Source of the DNA: Halococcus hamelinensis 100A6
Lineage (GTDB): Archaea > Halobacteriota > Halobacteria > Halobacteriales > Halococcaceae
Length of the DNA: 64,000 bases
NCBI RefSeq assembly: GCF_000336675.1
Contig: NZ_AOMB01000020.1
Coordinates: 15,223 to 79,222 of the forward strand
Reading direction: 5' to 3'
Every line of letters begins with the position of its first letter. Position 1 is the first letter of the stretch. Below the pieces are notes generated by a model. It ran no database searches and was not told where the DNA came from. It saw only the letters and a list, made by a program, of their open reading frames with translations. A program made the translations under genes and the position numbers. This document shows, in pieces, positions 36,699 to 46,429 of this stretch.

Positions 36699-36824
36699 TT
36701 AGAACGAGAGGACGCCGTAGTACATCGCGCCGAAGAGAACCGTGAAGGCGAGCGCGAGCACCAACAGGAGTACCATCATGTACTGATACGCTCCACCGAC
36801 CGTCGTGAATCGCGGGAGGTTCAT
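36699..36824 (-). CDS. 41-residue small membrane protein
   Basis: A short frame on the minus strand between the TrmB gene and a class V aminotransferase gene. It begins MNLPRFTTVGGAYQY, continues into a single hydrophobic helix (VLLLVLALAFTVLFGAMYYG) and ends LSF. The clean N-terminal soluble/C-terminal membrane organisation and the use of GC-rich codons support translation. It is convergent with the RND/TrmB operon. Function unknown; could be a small subunit of a membrane complex. Confidence 0.6.
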   Translation of the reverse strand: MNLPRFTTVGGAYQYMMVLLLVLALAFTVLFGAMYYGVLSF

Positions 36825-36881
36825 GCCCGAATCGTTGAAGGCGATCCTTTTAGCACTACCGTCATCCGTCCACACCGCCCC

Positions 36882-37988
36882 TCACAGCGCGTCGAGCAGT
36901 GCATCGACGTCGTCGGCGGTGTTGAAGACGTGGACCGACGCCCGGAGCGCCGCCGGCGACGGCAGCGACCGGATCGCAACCTCCGCCTCCGAGAGGCGCT
37001 CGACGGCCGCTTCGGGGTCGTCGTCCGCGATAGTCACGAGGCCGGACTCGTACTCCTGCGGGCTCAGCAGGCGGTCGTCGTCGAGGCCGTCCTTCAGCCG
37101 GTCGGTCAGCCGCTCGATACGGTCCTCGACGGTCGACAGGCCGATGGATTCGAGCGCGTCGAGCGCGGCCCGGAGGCCGGCGTGCGGGGCGGGCGAGGTC
37201 GTACCGACTTCGAGCCGGCGGACGCCCGGTGCGAATTCGTACTCGTCGTCGTCCGGGGCGGCGACGCTACGATAGCCCACCCTGGTCGGTTCGAGTGCGT
37301 CGGTCGCGTCGTCGGCGACGTAGAGGAAGCCCGCGCCCCACGGCCCACAGCACCACTTGTGGCCCGCGCCGACCGCGAAGTCCGCACCCCAGTCGGTGAT
37401 ATCGAGGTCGACCTGCCCCGGCGACTGGACGGCGTCGACGAGGGTCAGCGCACCGGCGTCGTGGGCGATATCGGTCAGCTCACCCACCCGAAATCGGGTG
37501 CCGTAGTTCCAGGTGATCGAACTCAGACAGAGCAGGTCGGCCCCGTCGAGGACGGCCTTCGCGTCGTCGAGGTCGACCCGTCCCTCGTGGGTTTCGAGCA
37601 CCCGGACCTCGATCCCGTAGACGTCCCGGAGCCGTTCCCAGGGCAGGATCCCCGCCGAGTGCTCGCAGTCGGTTCTGACGACGACGTCGCCCGCCTGCCA
37701 GGGGAGCGCGGTCGCGATCCGGCTGATGCCGTCGGCGGTGGAGTTGGTGAGCGCGACCTCGTCGAGGTCGGCACCCAGAAACCCCGCGACGGCCTCGCGC
37801 GAGGTTTCGAGCGAGTCGAAGAGCGCGGGATACATCCCCTCGCCGGCGGGGGCGGCGTAGGACTGGTGTTCGATCTCGTCGGTCGCGGCCTCGACGACGG
37901 CGCGCGGCACGGGGCTCGCTGCGCCGGTGTTGAGGTAGGTCACGTCGTCGAGCGCCGGCATCTCCTCCCGGAGGTCGAGCGGCTCCAT
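36882..37988 (-). CDS. Class V aminotransferase (cysteine desulfurase-like)
   Basis: 368 residues, fold-type I PLP enzyme. DVTYLNTGAASPVPRAVVEA at the start, TNSTADGISRIA, DAVQSPGQVDLDI, and the PLP lysine in AVGAGHKWCCGPWGAGFLYV (~residue 213). The family includes cysteine desulfurases, isopenicillin-N epimerase-like and kynureninase-like enzymes. The usual desulfurase active-site Cys loop is not evident, so aminotransferase/epimerase activity is more likely. Starts divergently from the creatininase-family gene. Confidence 0.83.
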   Translation of the reverse strand: MEPLDLREEMPALDDVTYLNTGAASPVPRAVVEAATDEIEHQSYAAPAGEGMYPALFDSLETSREAVAGFLGADLDEVALTNSTADGISRIATALPWQAGDVVVRTDCEHSAGILPWERLRDVYGIEVRVLETHEGRVDLDDAKAVLDGADLLCLSSITWNYGTRFRVGELTDIAHDAGALTLVDAVQSPGQVDLDITDWGADFAVGAGHKWCCGPWGAGFLYVADDATDALEPTRVGYRSVAAPDDDEYEFAPGVRRLEVGTTSPAPHAGLRAALDALESIGLSTVEDRIERLTDRLKDGLDDDRLLSPQEYESGLVTIADDDPEAAVERLSEAEVAIRSLPSPAALRASVHVFNTADDVDALLDAL

Positions 37989-38084
37989 GGACGGACGAGG
38001 ACCGCCCCACATGAAGGGCGTTCGCTTGCATCCCGCCCGACTCGAAGTGGACACCGTTATGCGGGAGCCACCCGGCGTGCGAGT

Positions 38085-38879
38085 ATGTATCTCGCGGACC
38101 GGACGTGGCCCGAGCTGGGCGAGTACGTCGCGAACGAATCCCTCGCGGTCGTCCCACTGGGGTCGACCGAACAGCACGGCCCCCACCTCCCGCTCGCCAC
38201 CGATCACCTGATCGCCGAACACCTGGCGCGCGAGGCCGCCGACCGTGCCGAAGTGCTCTGCACACCGACGATAAACATCGGCGTCAGCCCCCACCACCGC
38301 CAGTTTCACGGGACCATGTGGGTCGACCCGCCCGCCTTCCGCGACTACGTCGAGAGCCTCTCGCGCAACCTCAGCTATCACGGGATCGACCGGATCGTCT
38401 TCGTCAACGCTCACGGAGGGAACATCGTCCACCTCCGGGAGGTGGGCCGTCGGCTCCGCGACGACGGGGTCGCCTACGCGCTCGAATGGATGTGGAACGA
38501 CTCGATCCCCGACCTCGTCGACGACCTCTTCGAGCACAACGGCCCCCACGGCGGGCCGAAGGAGACCGCGATGATCCAGCACATCGCGCCCGAGCTCGTC
38601 CACGAGGAGGAGTTCGAACGGGCGCGCGACGAGGGGGTCGTGGACCTCACCGAGATCGAGATGATGGTCCACGGCTCGCGGACGTTCTACGACGCGATCG
38701 ACAACACCGAGAGCGGCGTGCTCGGCGACCAGACCGACGCCACCGCCGAGAAGGGCGAACAGCTCTTCGAGGCCGCCGCCGACCAGTTGGTCCAGTTGAT
38801 CGACTGGGTGACCGACCAGCCGCTCGACGCGCTGCTGGCGAAGCCCCACGTCGACCCGCAACCGGGGAGCGGTCGATAG
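38085..38879 (+). CDS. Creatininase family metal-dependent amidohydrolase
   Basis: 264 residues. Metal-binding motifs are VVPLGSTEQHGPHLPLATDH, the catalytic FHGTMW, VFVNAHGGN and the DNGPHGGPKETA-like region (FEHNGPHGGPKETAMI). The family includes creatininase, mycofactocin MftE and the archaeal formamide hydrolase ArfB of flavin/F420 synthesis. In haloarchaea an ArfB role is a good possibility but cannot be told apart by sequence reading alone. Cytoplasmic. Confidence 0.83.
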   Translation: MYLADRTWPELGEYVANESLAVVPLGSTEQHGPHLPLATDHLIAEHLAREAADRAEVLCTPTINIGVSPHHRQFHGTMWVDPPAFRDYVESLSRNLSYHGIDRIVFVNAHGGNIVHLREVGRRLRDDGVAYALEWMWNDSIPDLVDDLFEHNGPHGGPKETAMIQHIAPELVHEEEFERARDEGVVDLTEIEMMVHGSRTFYDAIDNTESGVLGDQTDATAEKGEQLFEAAADQLVQLIDWVTDQPLDALLAKPHVDPQPGSGR

Positions 38880-39142
38880 CGCCACTGTACTCGACCGCGA
38901 AAGCGAATCCGAAACCCGTCGATGCTGATCTCACGACCCGGTTGGGACAACACTTTTGTTCGTGGTCCGTTAGTGACCGAGCAGAGGCGACCGATGACCA
39001 CTTCTCCCCGTTTCTGACCGGGCGACGCGTCCGCGGTAGTCACCGTTCGACAGCGTGGCCGCTCGATCCCAGGTCCAAGTGACTCGATAGCGCCGAGTCA
39101 GCGGCATCGCCGACGAACGAATACACACAACCACCACCACCA

Positions 39143-40429
39143 ATGTCAGAAACGGATACAGTGATCGCAGCGCGTGTCGACGGCGACTCGCTCGCCGCCG
39201 ACGAGATAACGTCACTCGCCGACGCCGCCGGCTACCGAGTCGTCGGCGAATGCACTCAGACTGGACCCGAGGATACGGGGACGTACCTCGGAACGGGGAA
39301 GGTCGACGAACTTACTGCTCTAGTCGAACGAACCGCGGCGGAGACGGTGATCGTCGACGGTGAACTCACGCCCGCACAGAACCACGCGCTTCGGACGGCG
39401 CTGCCGGACGGAACCCGATTGCTCGACCGCTACCGTCTGGTTCTCGAAATCTTCGACGACCAGGCGGCCACCCGCCGCGCCCAGTTGCAGGTCGAACTGG
39501 CTCAGCTCCGCTACGACCTGCCGCGGATGAAGGAATCAGCCGACGGAGGCGGGCTCAACAAACGCGTCGAGAAGGGTTCGCCGATCTACGATGCCCGCGA
39601 CCGGATTGATCGCCTCCAGCGGAAACTCGACGAGCTTCCGGACCCGGGGACCGAATTCAGACGGCGTCGACGCGAGGAGGGCTTCGACCTCGTGACCATC
39701 GCGGGGTATACGAACGCCGGCAAATCCACCCTGCTTCATCGGCTCGCGGACGAACTCGAACTCGGTGGGACGACCCATCCCGACCGAGACGAGACCGCGG
39801 CCGTCGAGGATGAGCTGTTCGAGACCCTCGAAACCACCACCCGCCGCGCCACCCTCGACGGTCGGCCGGTCCTGCTCACCGACACGGTCGGCTTCATCGA
39901 CGACCTTCCCCACTGGCTGGTCGAATCGTTCAGCGAGACGCTCTCGGAGGCCGCGGCCGCCGACTGTGTGGTGCTCGTCGCCGACGCGAGCGACTCGCCC
40001 GACGACCTCCGTGAGAAGCTCGCCGTCTCGCTCGACGTGCTCGATTCCCAGGGCGTTTCCACGGACGACGTCGTGACGGTCCTCAACAAAACCGACGTGC
40101 TCGACGCCGACGAGCGCGAACGCCGTCTCACGGCTGCGACGGACGTCGTTTCGTCGCCGCTTCCGGTGAGTATCGTCGAGGACGGGAACCTCGACGACCT
40201 CGTTACCCGCGTGCTGGCGCACCTGCCGAACGAATCAGCCGAGATCGTGATGCCGAACGGCGACGATGCGATGAGCCTCGTTTCGTGGCTCTACGACCAC
40301 GCCGATGTCGCGAACGTCGAGTACGTTGATGAGCGGGTCGTGGTTGCGTTCAGCGCTCGGCCCACGATCGTGGAGCGAGCCCGGGCGAAAGCCGAGACCA
40401 CCGCGAGCGAACGGACCGAACGGCCGTGA
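39143..40429 (+). CDS. hflX: GTPase HflX
   Basis: 428 residues. N-terminal HflX domain (TYLGTGKVDELTALV; QNHALRTALPDGTRLLDRYR; RAQLQVELAQLRYDLPRM), a Gly-rich linker and coiled coil, then a TRAFAC GTPase domain. G1 is AGYTNAGKSTLL, G3 DTVGFI, G4 NKTDV. HflX binds 50S/70S ribosomes and rescues or splits stalled ones. Stand-alone, with a ~260-bp upstream spacer in which I see no gene. Confidence 0.92.
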   Translation: MSETDTVIAARVDGDSLAADEITSLADAAGYRVVGECTQTGPEDTGTYLGTGKVDELTALVERTAAETVIVDGELTPAQNHALRTALPDGTRLLDRYRLVLEIFDDQAATRRAQLQVELAQLRYDLPRMKESADGGGLNKRVEKGSPIYDARDRIDRLQRKLDELPDPGTEFRRRRREEGFDLVTIAGYTNAGKSTLLHRLADELELGGTTHPDRDETAAVEDELFETLETTTRRATLDGRPVLLTDTVGFIDDLPHWLVESFSETLSEAAAADCVVLVADASDSPDDLREKLAVSLDVLDSQGVSTDDVVTVLNKTDVLDADERERRLTAATDVVSSPLPVSIVEDGNLDDLVTRVLAHLPNESAEIVMPNGDDAMSLVSWLYDHADVANVEYVDERVVVAFSARPTIVERARAKAETTASERTERP

Positions 40430-40476
40430 CGACGATGTGTGAGCACGCTTAAACCCCGCCGTCCGTTGGGTCCGGT

Positions 40477-41565
40477 ATGCAGCCACGCGACCTCTCGGCG
40501 CACGCCGTCTACGCGGCGGGCCGGGGGAGCGAGGAGGTCGCCCGCGAACTCGGGCTCGACCCCGAGAGGATCGTCAAACTCTCCTCGAACGAGAACCCGT
40601 TCGGACCCAGCCCGGCCGCCGTCGAGGCCATCCGCGAGGCCGCGGGTTCGATCCACACCTACCCGAAGTCCGTCCACACCGACCTCGTGGCCCGGATCGC
40701 CGACCGCTGGGACGTCACCTCCCCACAGGTCTGGCTCGCCAACGGCGGCGACGGGGCGCTGGATTACCTCTCGCGTGCGTTCCTCGACCCCGGCGACGGC
40801 GTGCTGGTCTCCGAACCCGGCTTCGCCTACTACGCGATGACCGCGCGGTACCACCACGGCGAGGTGCGGACCTACGCGCTCGAAAAGTCCGACGGGTTCG
40901 CCCAGACGCCCGAGACGGTCCTCGACTCGTACGACGGCGAGCGGATCGTCTACCTCACCAGCCCGCACAACCCCACAGGTACGGAAGCGGACCTCGCGGC
41001 GATCGAACGCATCGCCGACGAGACCGGTGAGGATACGCTGGTGGTCGTGGACGAAGCCTACGGCGAGTTCTCCGAGACGCCGAGCGCGCTCGCGCTCGTG
41101 GAGGGGCGAGAGGGATGGGACGCTCGCGACGACGTCGCCGTCCTCCGGACGTTCTCGAAGGCCTACGGCCTCGCGGGCATTCGGCTCGGCTACGCCCTGG
41201 TGCCCGACGAGTGGGCCGAGGCCTACACCCGCGTGAACACCCCGTTCGCGGCGAGTTCGCTCGCCTGCCGGGCAGGACTGGCCGCACTCGACGACCGCGA
41301 GCACGTCGAGAGGACCACCGAGACCGTCGAGTGGTCGCGCGAGTACATGCACGCCGAGCTCGACGCCCACACCTACCCAAGCGCAGGGAACTTCGTGCTG
41401 GTCGACGTCGAGGACGCGAGCGCGGTCGCCGAGGCCGCCAAACGCGAGGGCGTCGTCGTCCGGGACTGTTCGAGCTTCGGTCTGCCCGAGTGCGTTCGAG
41501 TGACGTGTGGCACCCGCGAATCGACCGAGCGCGCCGTCTCGGTCCTGAACGAGGTCACGGGATGA
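40477..41565 (+). CDS. hisC: Histidinol-phosphate aminotransferase
   Basis: 362 residues, fold-type I PLP. KLSSNENPFGPSPAAVEAIR at the N-terminus, LTSPHNPTGTEA, and the PLP lysine in RTFSKAYGLAGIRLGYALV (~residue 227). The C-terminal CSSFGLPECVRVTCGTR completes the HisC pattern. Converts imidazole acetol phosphate to histidinol phosphate. Its stop overlaps the next ATG (ATGA), so it is translationally coupled to an adenylate-kinase-family gene. Confidence 0.9.
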   Translation: MQPRDLSAHAVYAAGRGSEEVARELGLDPERIVKLSSNENPFGPSPAAVEAIREAAGSIHTYPKSVHTDLVARIADRWDVTSPQVWLANGGDGALDYLSRAFLDPGDGVLVSEPGFAYYAMTARYHHGEVRTYALEKSDGFAQTPETVLDSYDGERIVYLTSPHNPTGTEADLAAIERIADETGEDTLVVVDEAYGEFSETPSALALVEGREGWDARDDVAVLRTFSKAYGLAGIRLGYALVPDEWAEAYTRVNTPFAASSLACRAGLAALDDREHVERTTETVEWSREYMHAELDAHTYPSAGNFVLVDVEDASAVAEAAKREGVVVRDCSSFGLPECVRVTCGTRESTERAVSVLNEVTG

Positions 41566-42101
41566 GGGTCGCGGTCACCGGGACCCCTGGGACGGGCAAG
41601 ACGACCGCGACGCGCCGCCTCGAAGCCGATTCTGAGGGCGCGCTCGACGTGGTCCACCTCAACGACGTCGTCCGCGAGGCGGGCTTTTCGACCGGCACCG
41701 ACGAGGCGCGCGACAGCCTCGTCGCCGACCTCGACGCGGTCGAGGGGTGGCTCGACGAGCGCGATGCGGGCGATGTCGAACTCCTCGAATCCCACCTCGC
41801 CCACCTCCTGCCCGCCGACCGGGTGGTGGTGCTCCGCTGTCACCCCGACGAACTCGGGGACCGGCTCACCGAGCGCGGCGAGTCCGAGGCCAGCGTGGCC
41901 GAGAATCGCGAGAGCGAAGCCCTCGACGTGGTGCTCGCCGAGGCGGTCGAGCGACACGGTCTCGACTCGGTCTACGAGGTCGACGCCACCGAGCGCTCGC
42001 CCGAGGCGGTCGCAGCCGCCATCGAGGCGGTCGTCGCGGGCGAGCGCGAGCCGAGCGCTGGCACCGTCTCGTTCGTGGATTCGCTCGCCGACCATCCCTG
42101 A
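41562..42101 (+). CDS. AK6/Fap7-type adenylate kinase
   Basis: 179 residues. P-loop VAVTGTPGTGKTTATRRLE at the extreme N-terminus, LNDVVREAGFSTG, and the LID-type CHPDELGDRLTERG region identify the AK6/Fap7 family of archaeal-eukaryotic nucleoside monophosphate kinases. They phosphorylate AMP and assist small-subunit ribosome maturation. Overlaps hisC by 4 nt and precedes the CDP-alcohol transferase gene by 22 bp, all one operon. Confidence 0.88.
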   Translation: MRVAVTGTPGTGKTTATRRLEADSEGALDVVHLNDVVREAGFSTGTDEARDSLVADLDAVEGWLDERDAGDVELLESHLAHLLPADRVVVLRCHPDELGDRLTERGESEASVAENRESEALDVVLAEAVERHGLDSVYEVDATERSPEAVAAAIEAVVAGEREPSAGTVSFVDSLADHP

Positions 42102-42123
42102 TCCTCACAGCCATGACCTACCG

Positions 42124-42744
42124 ATGACCCTCGACCAGTACCGTTCGACCGCCGACCGGCTCCTGAACCCGTTCGTCGGGCTCGCCGCGAGAGCGGGGCT
42201 GACCCCGAACGGCGTGAGCGCCATCGCGTTCGTGCTCGCCGCCATGGCGGCCGTCGCCTACTGGCTCGCCGGCGGCGACGCGTGGTGGTACCTCGTCGGC
42301 GCGGTGTTGGTGGGGCTCAATGGCGCGCTCGACCTCCTCGACGGTGCGCTCGCCCGACGGCTCGGCACCGCCTCGCCCGCCGGCGACTTCCTCGACCACG
42401 TTCTCGACCGGTACGCGGACATCGTGCTCGTGATCGGCCTCGCGCTCGGGGTCGACCGACCGGTACTGGGTCTCGTGGCGGTCTCGGGCGTGTTCATGAC
42501 CTCGTATCTCGGCACCCAGGCCCAGGCCGTCGGGCTCGACCGGGTCTACGGTGGCCTCCTCGGGCGCGCCGACCGCCTCGTCCTCATTGGCCTCGTCACG
42601 CTCGTTTCGGGGGTCGTCGACCTCTCGGTGGCGGGGGTCACGCTCGTCGGCGCGCTGCTCGCGGTGCTCGCGGTCGTCGGCCACGTCACCGCGCTCCAGC
42701 GGTGTTACCACGCGCTCTCGGCGCTCTCGACCGGGAGTCGGTGA
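42124..42744 (+). CDS. CDP-alcohol phosphatidyltransferase (archaetidylinositol phosphate synthase-like)
   Basis: 206 residues, about six membrane helices. The family motif D-x2-D-G-x2-A-R-x8-G-x3-D-x3-D is intact in LDLLDGALARRLGTASPAGD followed by FLDHVLD. It joins a polar alcohol phosphate to CDP-archaeol during phospholipid synthesis at the membrane. Haloarchaeal homologues in this hisC-kinase neighbourhood are usually called archaetidylinositol phosphate synthase; the head group here is inferred. Confidence 0.85.
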   Translation: MTLDQYRSTADRLLNPFVGLAARAGLTPNGVSAIAFVLAAMAAVAYWLAGGDAWWYLVGAVLVGLNGALDLLDGALARRLGTASPAGDFLDHVLDRYADIVLVIGLALGVDRPVLGLVAVSGVFMTSYLGTQAQAVGLDRVYGGLLGRADRLVLIGLVTLVSGVVDLSVAGVTLVGALLAVLAVVGHVTALQRCYHALSALSTGSR

Positions 42745-42794
42745 ACCGGGGCGGCGACGGACGGTTTATACACGCGGGCTTCCTTTGACGGGGT

Positions 42795-43322
42795 ATGGTC
42801 CAGTGTGAGATGTGCGGTACGGAGACATCTTCCCCGAAGACGGTGAAGATCGAGGGCGCGGAGCTCGACGTCTGTGGGGACTGTGCGGACTTCGGCACCG
42901 AGGTCGAACAGCAGTCCACGAGCGGGACCTCCACGAAGTACTCGACCGATTCGAGCGGGTCGTCGGACGCGGGCGGGTCGGGCTCGACCGCCAGCTCCGG
43001 CGGGTCGGGCGGCGGCCGGCGACGCGACATGTTCGACGACATGGACGAGATCGTCCAGGACTACGACGAGCAGATCCGGACGGCGCGCGAGAGTGCCGGA
43101 CTCTCCCAGGAGGAGCTCGCAAAGGAACTCAACGAGAAGGCGAGCCTCATCCGGAAGCTCGAACGCGGCGCGAGCCTCCCGAGCGACTCGGTCCAGACCA
43201 AACTCGAACGCCGGCTCGAGATCACCCTCACCGAGGGCGGCGTCGACGACACCGAGTGGGAGGGCGGCGCTTCGACGGGTGCGTACACCCTCGGCGACGT
43301 GGTCCAGCGAAAGGACTCCTGA
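42795..43322 (+). CDS. Multiprotein bridging factor 1 homologue
   Basis: 175 residues. An N-terminal zinc ribbon ([22 protein letters not shown]) and a Ser/Gly-rich linker (residues ~48-75) precede a Cro/C1-type HTH ([37 protein letters not shown]). This is the architecture of archaeal MBF1, which binds the ribosomal small subunit and contributes to transcription/translation under stress. Single gene. Confidence 0.92.
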   Translation: MVQCEMCGTETSSPKTVKIEGAELDVCGDCADFGTEVEQQSTSGTSTKYSTDSSGSSDAGGSGSTASSGGSGGGRRRDMFDDMDEIVQDYDEQIRTARESAGLSQEELAKELNEKASLIRKLERGASLPSDSVQTKLERRLEITLTEGGVDDTEWEGGASTGAYTLGDVVQRKDS

Positions 43323-43386
43323 GGTCGCGAACGAACCCCGAACCGCATCGGCAAACACCTTTATCGACGGCCCGACTCCTTCGAGC

Positions 43387-44034
43387 ATGTTCGTTCTCGT
43401 CAACCTGAAAGCCTACGCCGCCGACCCGGTCGAGATCGCCACCGTCGCTCACGACGTCGCCGACGAGTCGGGCGTTCGCATCGCGGTCGCACCCCAGACC
43501 GCCCACCTCGAACGCGTGGCCGAGACGGGCGTCGAAACCTGGGCCCAGCACGTCTCCCCTGTGGAACACGGTAGCCACACCGGGAGCGCGCTCGCCGAGG
43601 CGGTCGCCGACGCCGGCGTGGTCGGCACACTGATCAACCACTCCGAGAAACGGCTGAAGCTCGCCGACGTCGACGGCGCGGTGAACGCGGCCGAGCGCGC
43701 GGGCCTCGAAACCGTCGTCTGTGCCAACAACCCGGACCAGGTCGGGGCGGCGGCGGCACTCGGCCCGGACGCGGTGGCGGTCGAACCGCCCGAACTCATC
43801 GGCGGCGACGTCTCGGTGAGCCAGGCCGACCCGGACATCGTGGAGGACGCCGTCGCGGCGGCCGAAGCGGTCGACGACTCCGTGGACGTGCTCTGCGGTG
43901 CGGGGGTCTCGACGGGCGAGGACCTCGACGCCGCCGGCGACCTGGGTGCCGAGGGCGTCCTGCTCGCGAGCGGCGTCGCGAAGGCCGACGACCCGCGGGC
44001 GGCGCTCACGTCTCTCGTCGAACCCCTCTCGTGA
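43387..44034 (+). CDS. tpiA: Triosephosphate isomerase, archaeal type
   Basis: 215 residues, the short archaeal form. N-terminal [12 protein letters not shown] with the catalytic Lys, VAPQTAHL, the His region INHSEKRLK, catalytic Glu in [10 protein letters not shown] (~residue 136), and the phosphate loop [12 protein letters not shown] / [12 protein letters not shown]. Interconverts dihydroxyacetone phosphate and glyceraldehyde-3-phosphate. A separate transcript from the aldolase/fbp operon at 3.3 kb, but the same pathway. Confidence 0.93.
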   Translation: MFVLVNLKAYAADPVEIATVAHDVADESGVRIAVAPQTAHLERVAETGVETWAQHVSPVEHGSHTGSALAEAVADAGVVGTLINHSEKRLKLADVDGAVNAAERAGLETVVCANNPDQVGAAAALGPDAVAVEPPELIGGDVSVSQADPDIVEDAVAAAEAVDDSVDVLCGAGVSTGEDLDAAGDLGAEGVLLASGVAKADDPRAALTSLVEPLS

Positions 44035-44101
44035 TTTAGGGGTGCGGGTACGAGTTACACGATAGATACACCTAATTAGCACGCCGACTCACTTCGAGGG
44101 G

Positions 44102-45778
44102 ATGGCGACGCACAACCTCCCCGACTACGAGGCCGCGCGCGAGTCGTTCTCGTGGACCGATATCTACGACGAAGCCGACTGGGACGCCCCCGACGAACTC
44201 AACATCGCACACGAGGTCTGTGACCGCCACGCCGACGGGTCGGGCCGGGTCGCGCTGGAGTACGCCGGCGTCGAGGGCGAGCGCGAGACGCTGACGTTCG
44301 ACGACCTCGCCGAGCGGTCGAACCGGTTCGCGAACCTGCTGGAGAACCAAGACGTCGAGCGCGGCGACCGGGTGTTCACCTACCTCCCCCGGATCCCCGC
44401 CCACTACGTCGCGCTCGTCGGGACCCTCAAACGCGGCGCGGTCTTCGGCGGGGTCAACGAGCGCTTCGGGCCGGAGGGGATCGCCTACCGGCTCGTCGAC
44501 TGTGACGCGACGGCGGTCGTGACGACCTCGGCGAACCGCGAGACGGTCGAGCGCGCGCTCGCCGACGTCCCCACGGTGGAGACGGTCGTCACCATCGACC
44601 GCGGCGACGGCATTGAGGAGGGCGACGTCGACTACGAACGTGCGATGGCCGACGCGGGGACCGACTACGACCTCGTGCGGACCGGGAGTGAGGACGACGC
44701 GCTGCTGTACTACACCTCGGGGACGACGGGGCTGGCGAAGGGCGTGCTCCACAGACACCGCTGGGTTGCGGGGGTCGCCGCCACTCAACGGTATGCGGTC
44801 GACCTCCGCGACGACGACCTCTACTGGTCGACCGCCGACCTCGGCTGGCTGACGGGCCCGATCAACACCCTCGGAGCGTGGTTCTGGGGCACCAGCCAGT
44901 TCGCCTACGAGGGCGAGTTCAGTCCTCAAGAGTGGGCCAGCCTGCTCTCGGAGTACCCGATCACCGTCCTCTTCTCGGTGCCGACGGCCTATCGGATGCT
45001 CCGGGCCAACGAGGACGTCCTCGACGCGGACCTCGACCTGCGCCACGCGCTCTCGATCGGCGAACCGCTCTCGGCGGGAGTCGTCGAGTGGGCCGAGGAC
45101 GCGCTCGGGGTCACGGTGCTCGACACCTACGGCCAGACCGAGACCGGGAACATGGTGATCAACAACTACCCGACGATGGAGCTCCGGCCGGGGAGCATGG
45201 GCAAACCCCTGCCCGGGATCGAATCCGCCATCGTCGACCCCGAGACCGGGGAGGTGCTGCCACCTGGCGAGACGGGCGAGATCGCCCACCGCGGCGACTT
45301 TCCCTGCTTTTTCGCCGAGTACTGGAACAACCCCGGGAAGACCGCGGCGTGTTTCGTCGAGGGTTCGGACGGGCGGTGGTACCGCTCGGGCGACCTCGCG
45401 CATCGGGACGAGGACGGCTACTTCTGGTTCGAGGGCCGTGCCGACGACGTCATCCTCTCGTCGGGCTATCGCATCGGCCCGTTCGAGGTCGAATCCTCGC
45501 TCGGCGAGCACCCCGCGGTGGCCGAGGCCGCCGTGGTACCCAAACCCCACCCCGAGCGCGGCAACATCGTGAAGGCCTACGTCGTGCTCGCCGGGGGTTA
45601 CGATCCGAGCGACGACCTCGCCGAAGGGATCAGGACCCACGTCCGCGAGGAGCTCTCGGCCCACGAGTACCCCCGCGAGGTCGAGTTCGTCGACGACCTC
45701 CCGAAGACGGTCACCGGAAAGATCCGACGGACCGAACTCCGCGACCGCACGGCCGAGACCGATTCGACCGCCGACTGA
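44102..45778 (+). CDS. Acyl-CoA synthetase (AMP-forming, ACS/MACS-like)
   Basis: 558 residues of the ANL superfamily. ATP-binding P-loop YYTSGTTGLAKGVLHRH (~residue 200), aromatic motif DTYGQTETGNMV, YRSGDLAHRDEDGYFWFEGR, and the catalytic Lys in KTVTGKIRRTEL near the C-terminus. It activates acetate or a short/medium acyl group to acyl-CoA. Shorter than true acetyl-CoA synthetase (~650), closer to the AcsM medium-chain group. AT-rich cacctaattagc upstream (44068-44080) can serve as TATA. Substrate inferred. Confidence 0.87.
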   Translation: MATHNLPDYEAARESFSWTDIYDEADWDAPDELNIAHEVCDRHADGSGRVALEYAGVEGERETLTFDDLAERSNRFANLLENQDVERGDRVFTYLPRIPAHYVALVGTLKRGAVFGGVNERFGPEGIAYRLVDCDATAVVTTSANRETVERALADVPTVETVVTIDRGDGIEEGDVDYERAMADAGTDYDLVRTGSEDDALLYYTSGTTGLAKGVLHRHRWVAGVAATQRYAVDLRDDDLYWSTADLGWLTGPINTLGAWFWGTSQFAYEGEFSPQEWASLLSEYPITVLFSVPTAYRMLRANEDVLDADLDLRHALSIGEPLSAGVVEWAEDALGVTVLDTYGQTETGNMVINNYPTMELRPGSMGKPLPGIESAIVDPETGEVLPPGETGEIAHRGDFPCFFAEYWNNPGKTAACFVEGSDGRWYRSGDLAHRDEDGYFWFEGRADDVILSSGYRIGPFEVESSLGEHPAVAEAAVVPKPHPERGNIVKAYVVLAGGYDPSDDLAEGIRTHVREELSAHEYPREVEFVDDLPKTVTGKIRRTELRDRTAETDSTAD

Positions 45779-45791
45779 CCGCCACCTTCCG

Positions 45792-46418
45792 CTACCGGAC
45801 GAAGTAGGTGTCCTCGTCGGGGAGGAACCGGCCGAGGTCGGTCTCGCGGCGGTAGTCGGTCGCGAGCAGGGTTTCGAGCGCCTCCCGAAGTCGCTCGGCC
45901 TCGTCGCCGTCCCACTCGCTCGGGTCCTCGATGGGGATCACGAGCCAGCCACTCCCGCGGATCTCGGTCGCGTGGAGGGCCCCCATCTCGAACGGCTCGA
46001 TGGTCCGGGCGGTGTAGTTCCGGATCACGTACCGCGTCGCGCGCTCGCCGACCGGCAGGAGGACGTGCGCCCCGATGGCGCGGAGTTCCGCGTCGAAGAA
46101 GCGTTCGTTGTCGACGTAGGAGTCGGCCGAGGGCTCGCCGTCGGCCACACAGAGGTGGAGATACGAACAGAACAGGTTCTCGACCTCGGGCGCGTCCGAC
46201 TCGGGGTCGGAGAGCAGGCCGACGCCCGCGAGCACCCCGAGCAGGCGGCGACCGGCGGCGTTCGTGAACGGCACGCCCGTCTCGACGCCGCCGTGGCTCT
46301 CGGGATGGTCGCCGACGAGATGGAAGTCCGCGTTGGCGTCGCCGTAGCCCGGCACGAACCGCTCGCAGGGCGGGCGCATCCCGAACGGGTTGCTGATGCG
46401 GTCGGTGACGTTTTCCAC
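45792..46418 (-). CDS. Uracil-DNA glycosylase family protein
   Basis: 208 residues. Features of the UDG fold are HLVGDHPESHGGVETGVPFT (motif A-like GD-P-E-x-G, PFTNAAGRRLL), LFCSYLHLC and the C-terminal beta strand with GSGWLVIPIEDPS (motif B-like). The family is haloarchaeal and related to type 4/5 UDG, which removes uracil or other deaminated bases. Catalytic residues deviate from classic types, so the precise substrate is uncertain. Its 5' side abuts intergenic element C. Confidence 0.78.
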   Translation of the reverse strand: MENVTDRISNPFGMRPPCERFVPGYGDANADFHLVGDHPESHGGVETGVPFTNAAGRRLLGVLAGVGLLSDPESDAPEVENLFCSYLHLCVADGEPSADSYVDNERFFDAELRAIGAHVLLPVGERATRYVIRNYTARTIEPFEMGALHATEIRGSGWLVIPIEDPSEWDGDEAERLREALETLLATDYRRETDLGRFLPDEDTYFVR

Positions 46419-46429
46419 GCGGGGTCTGG

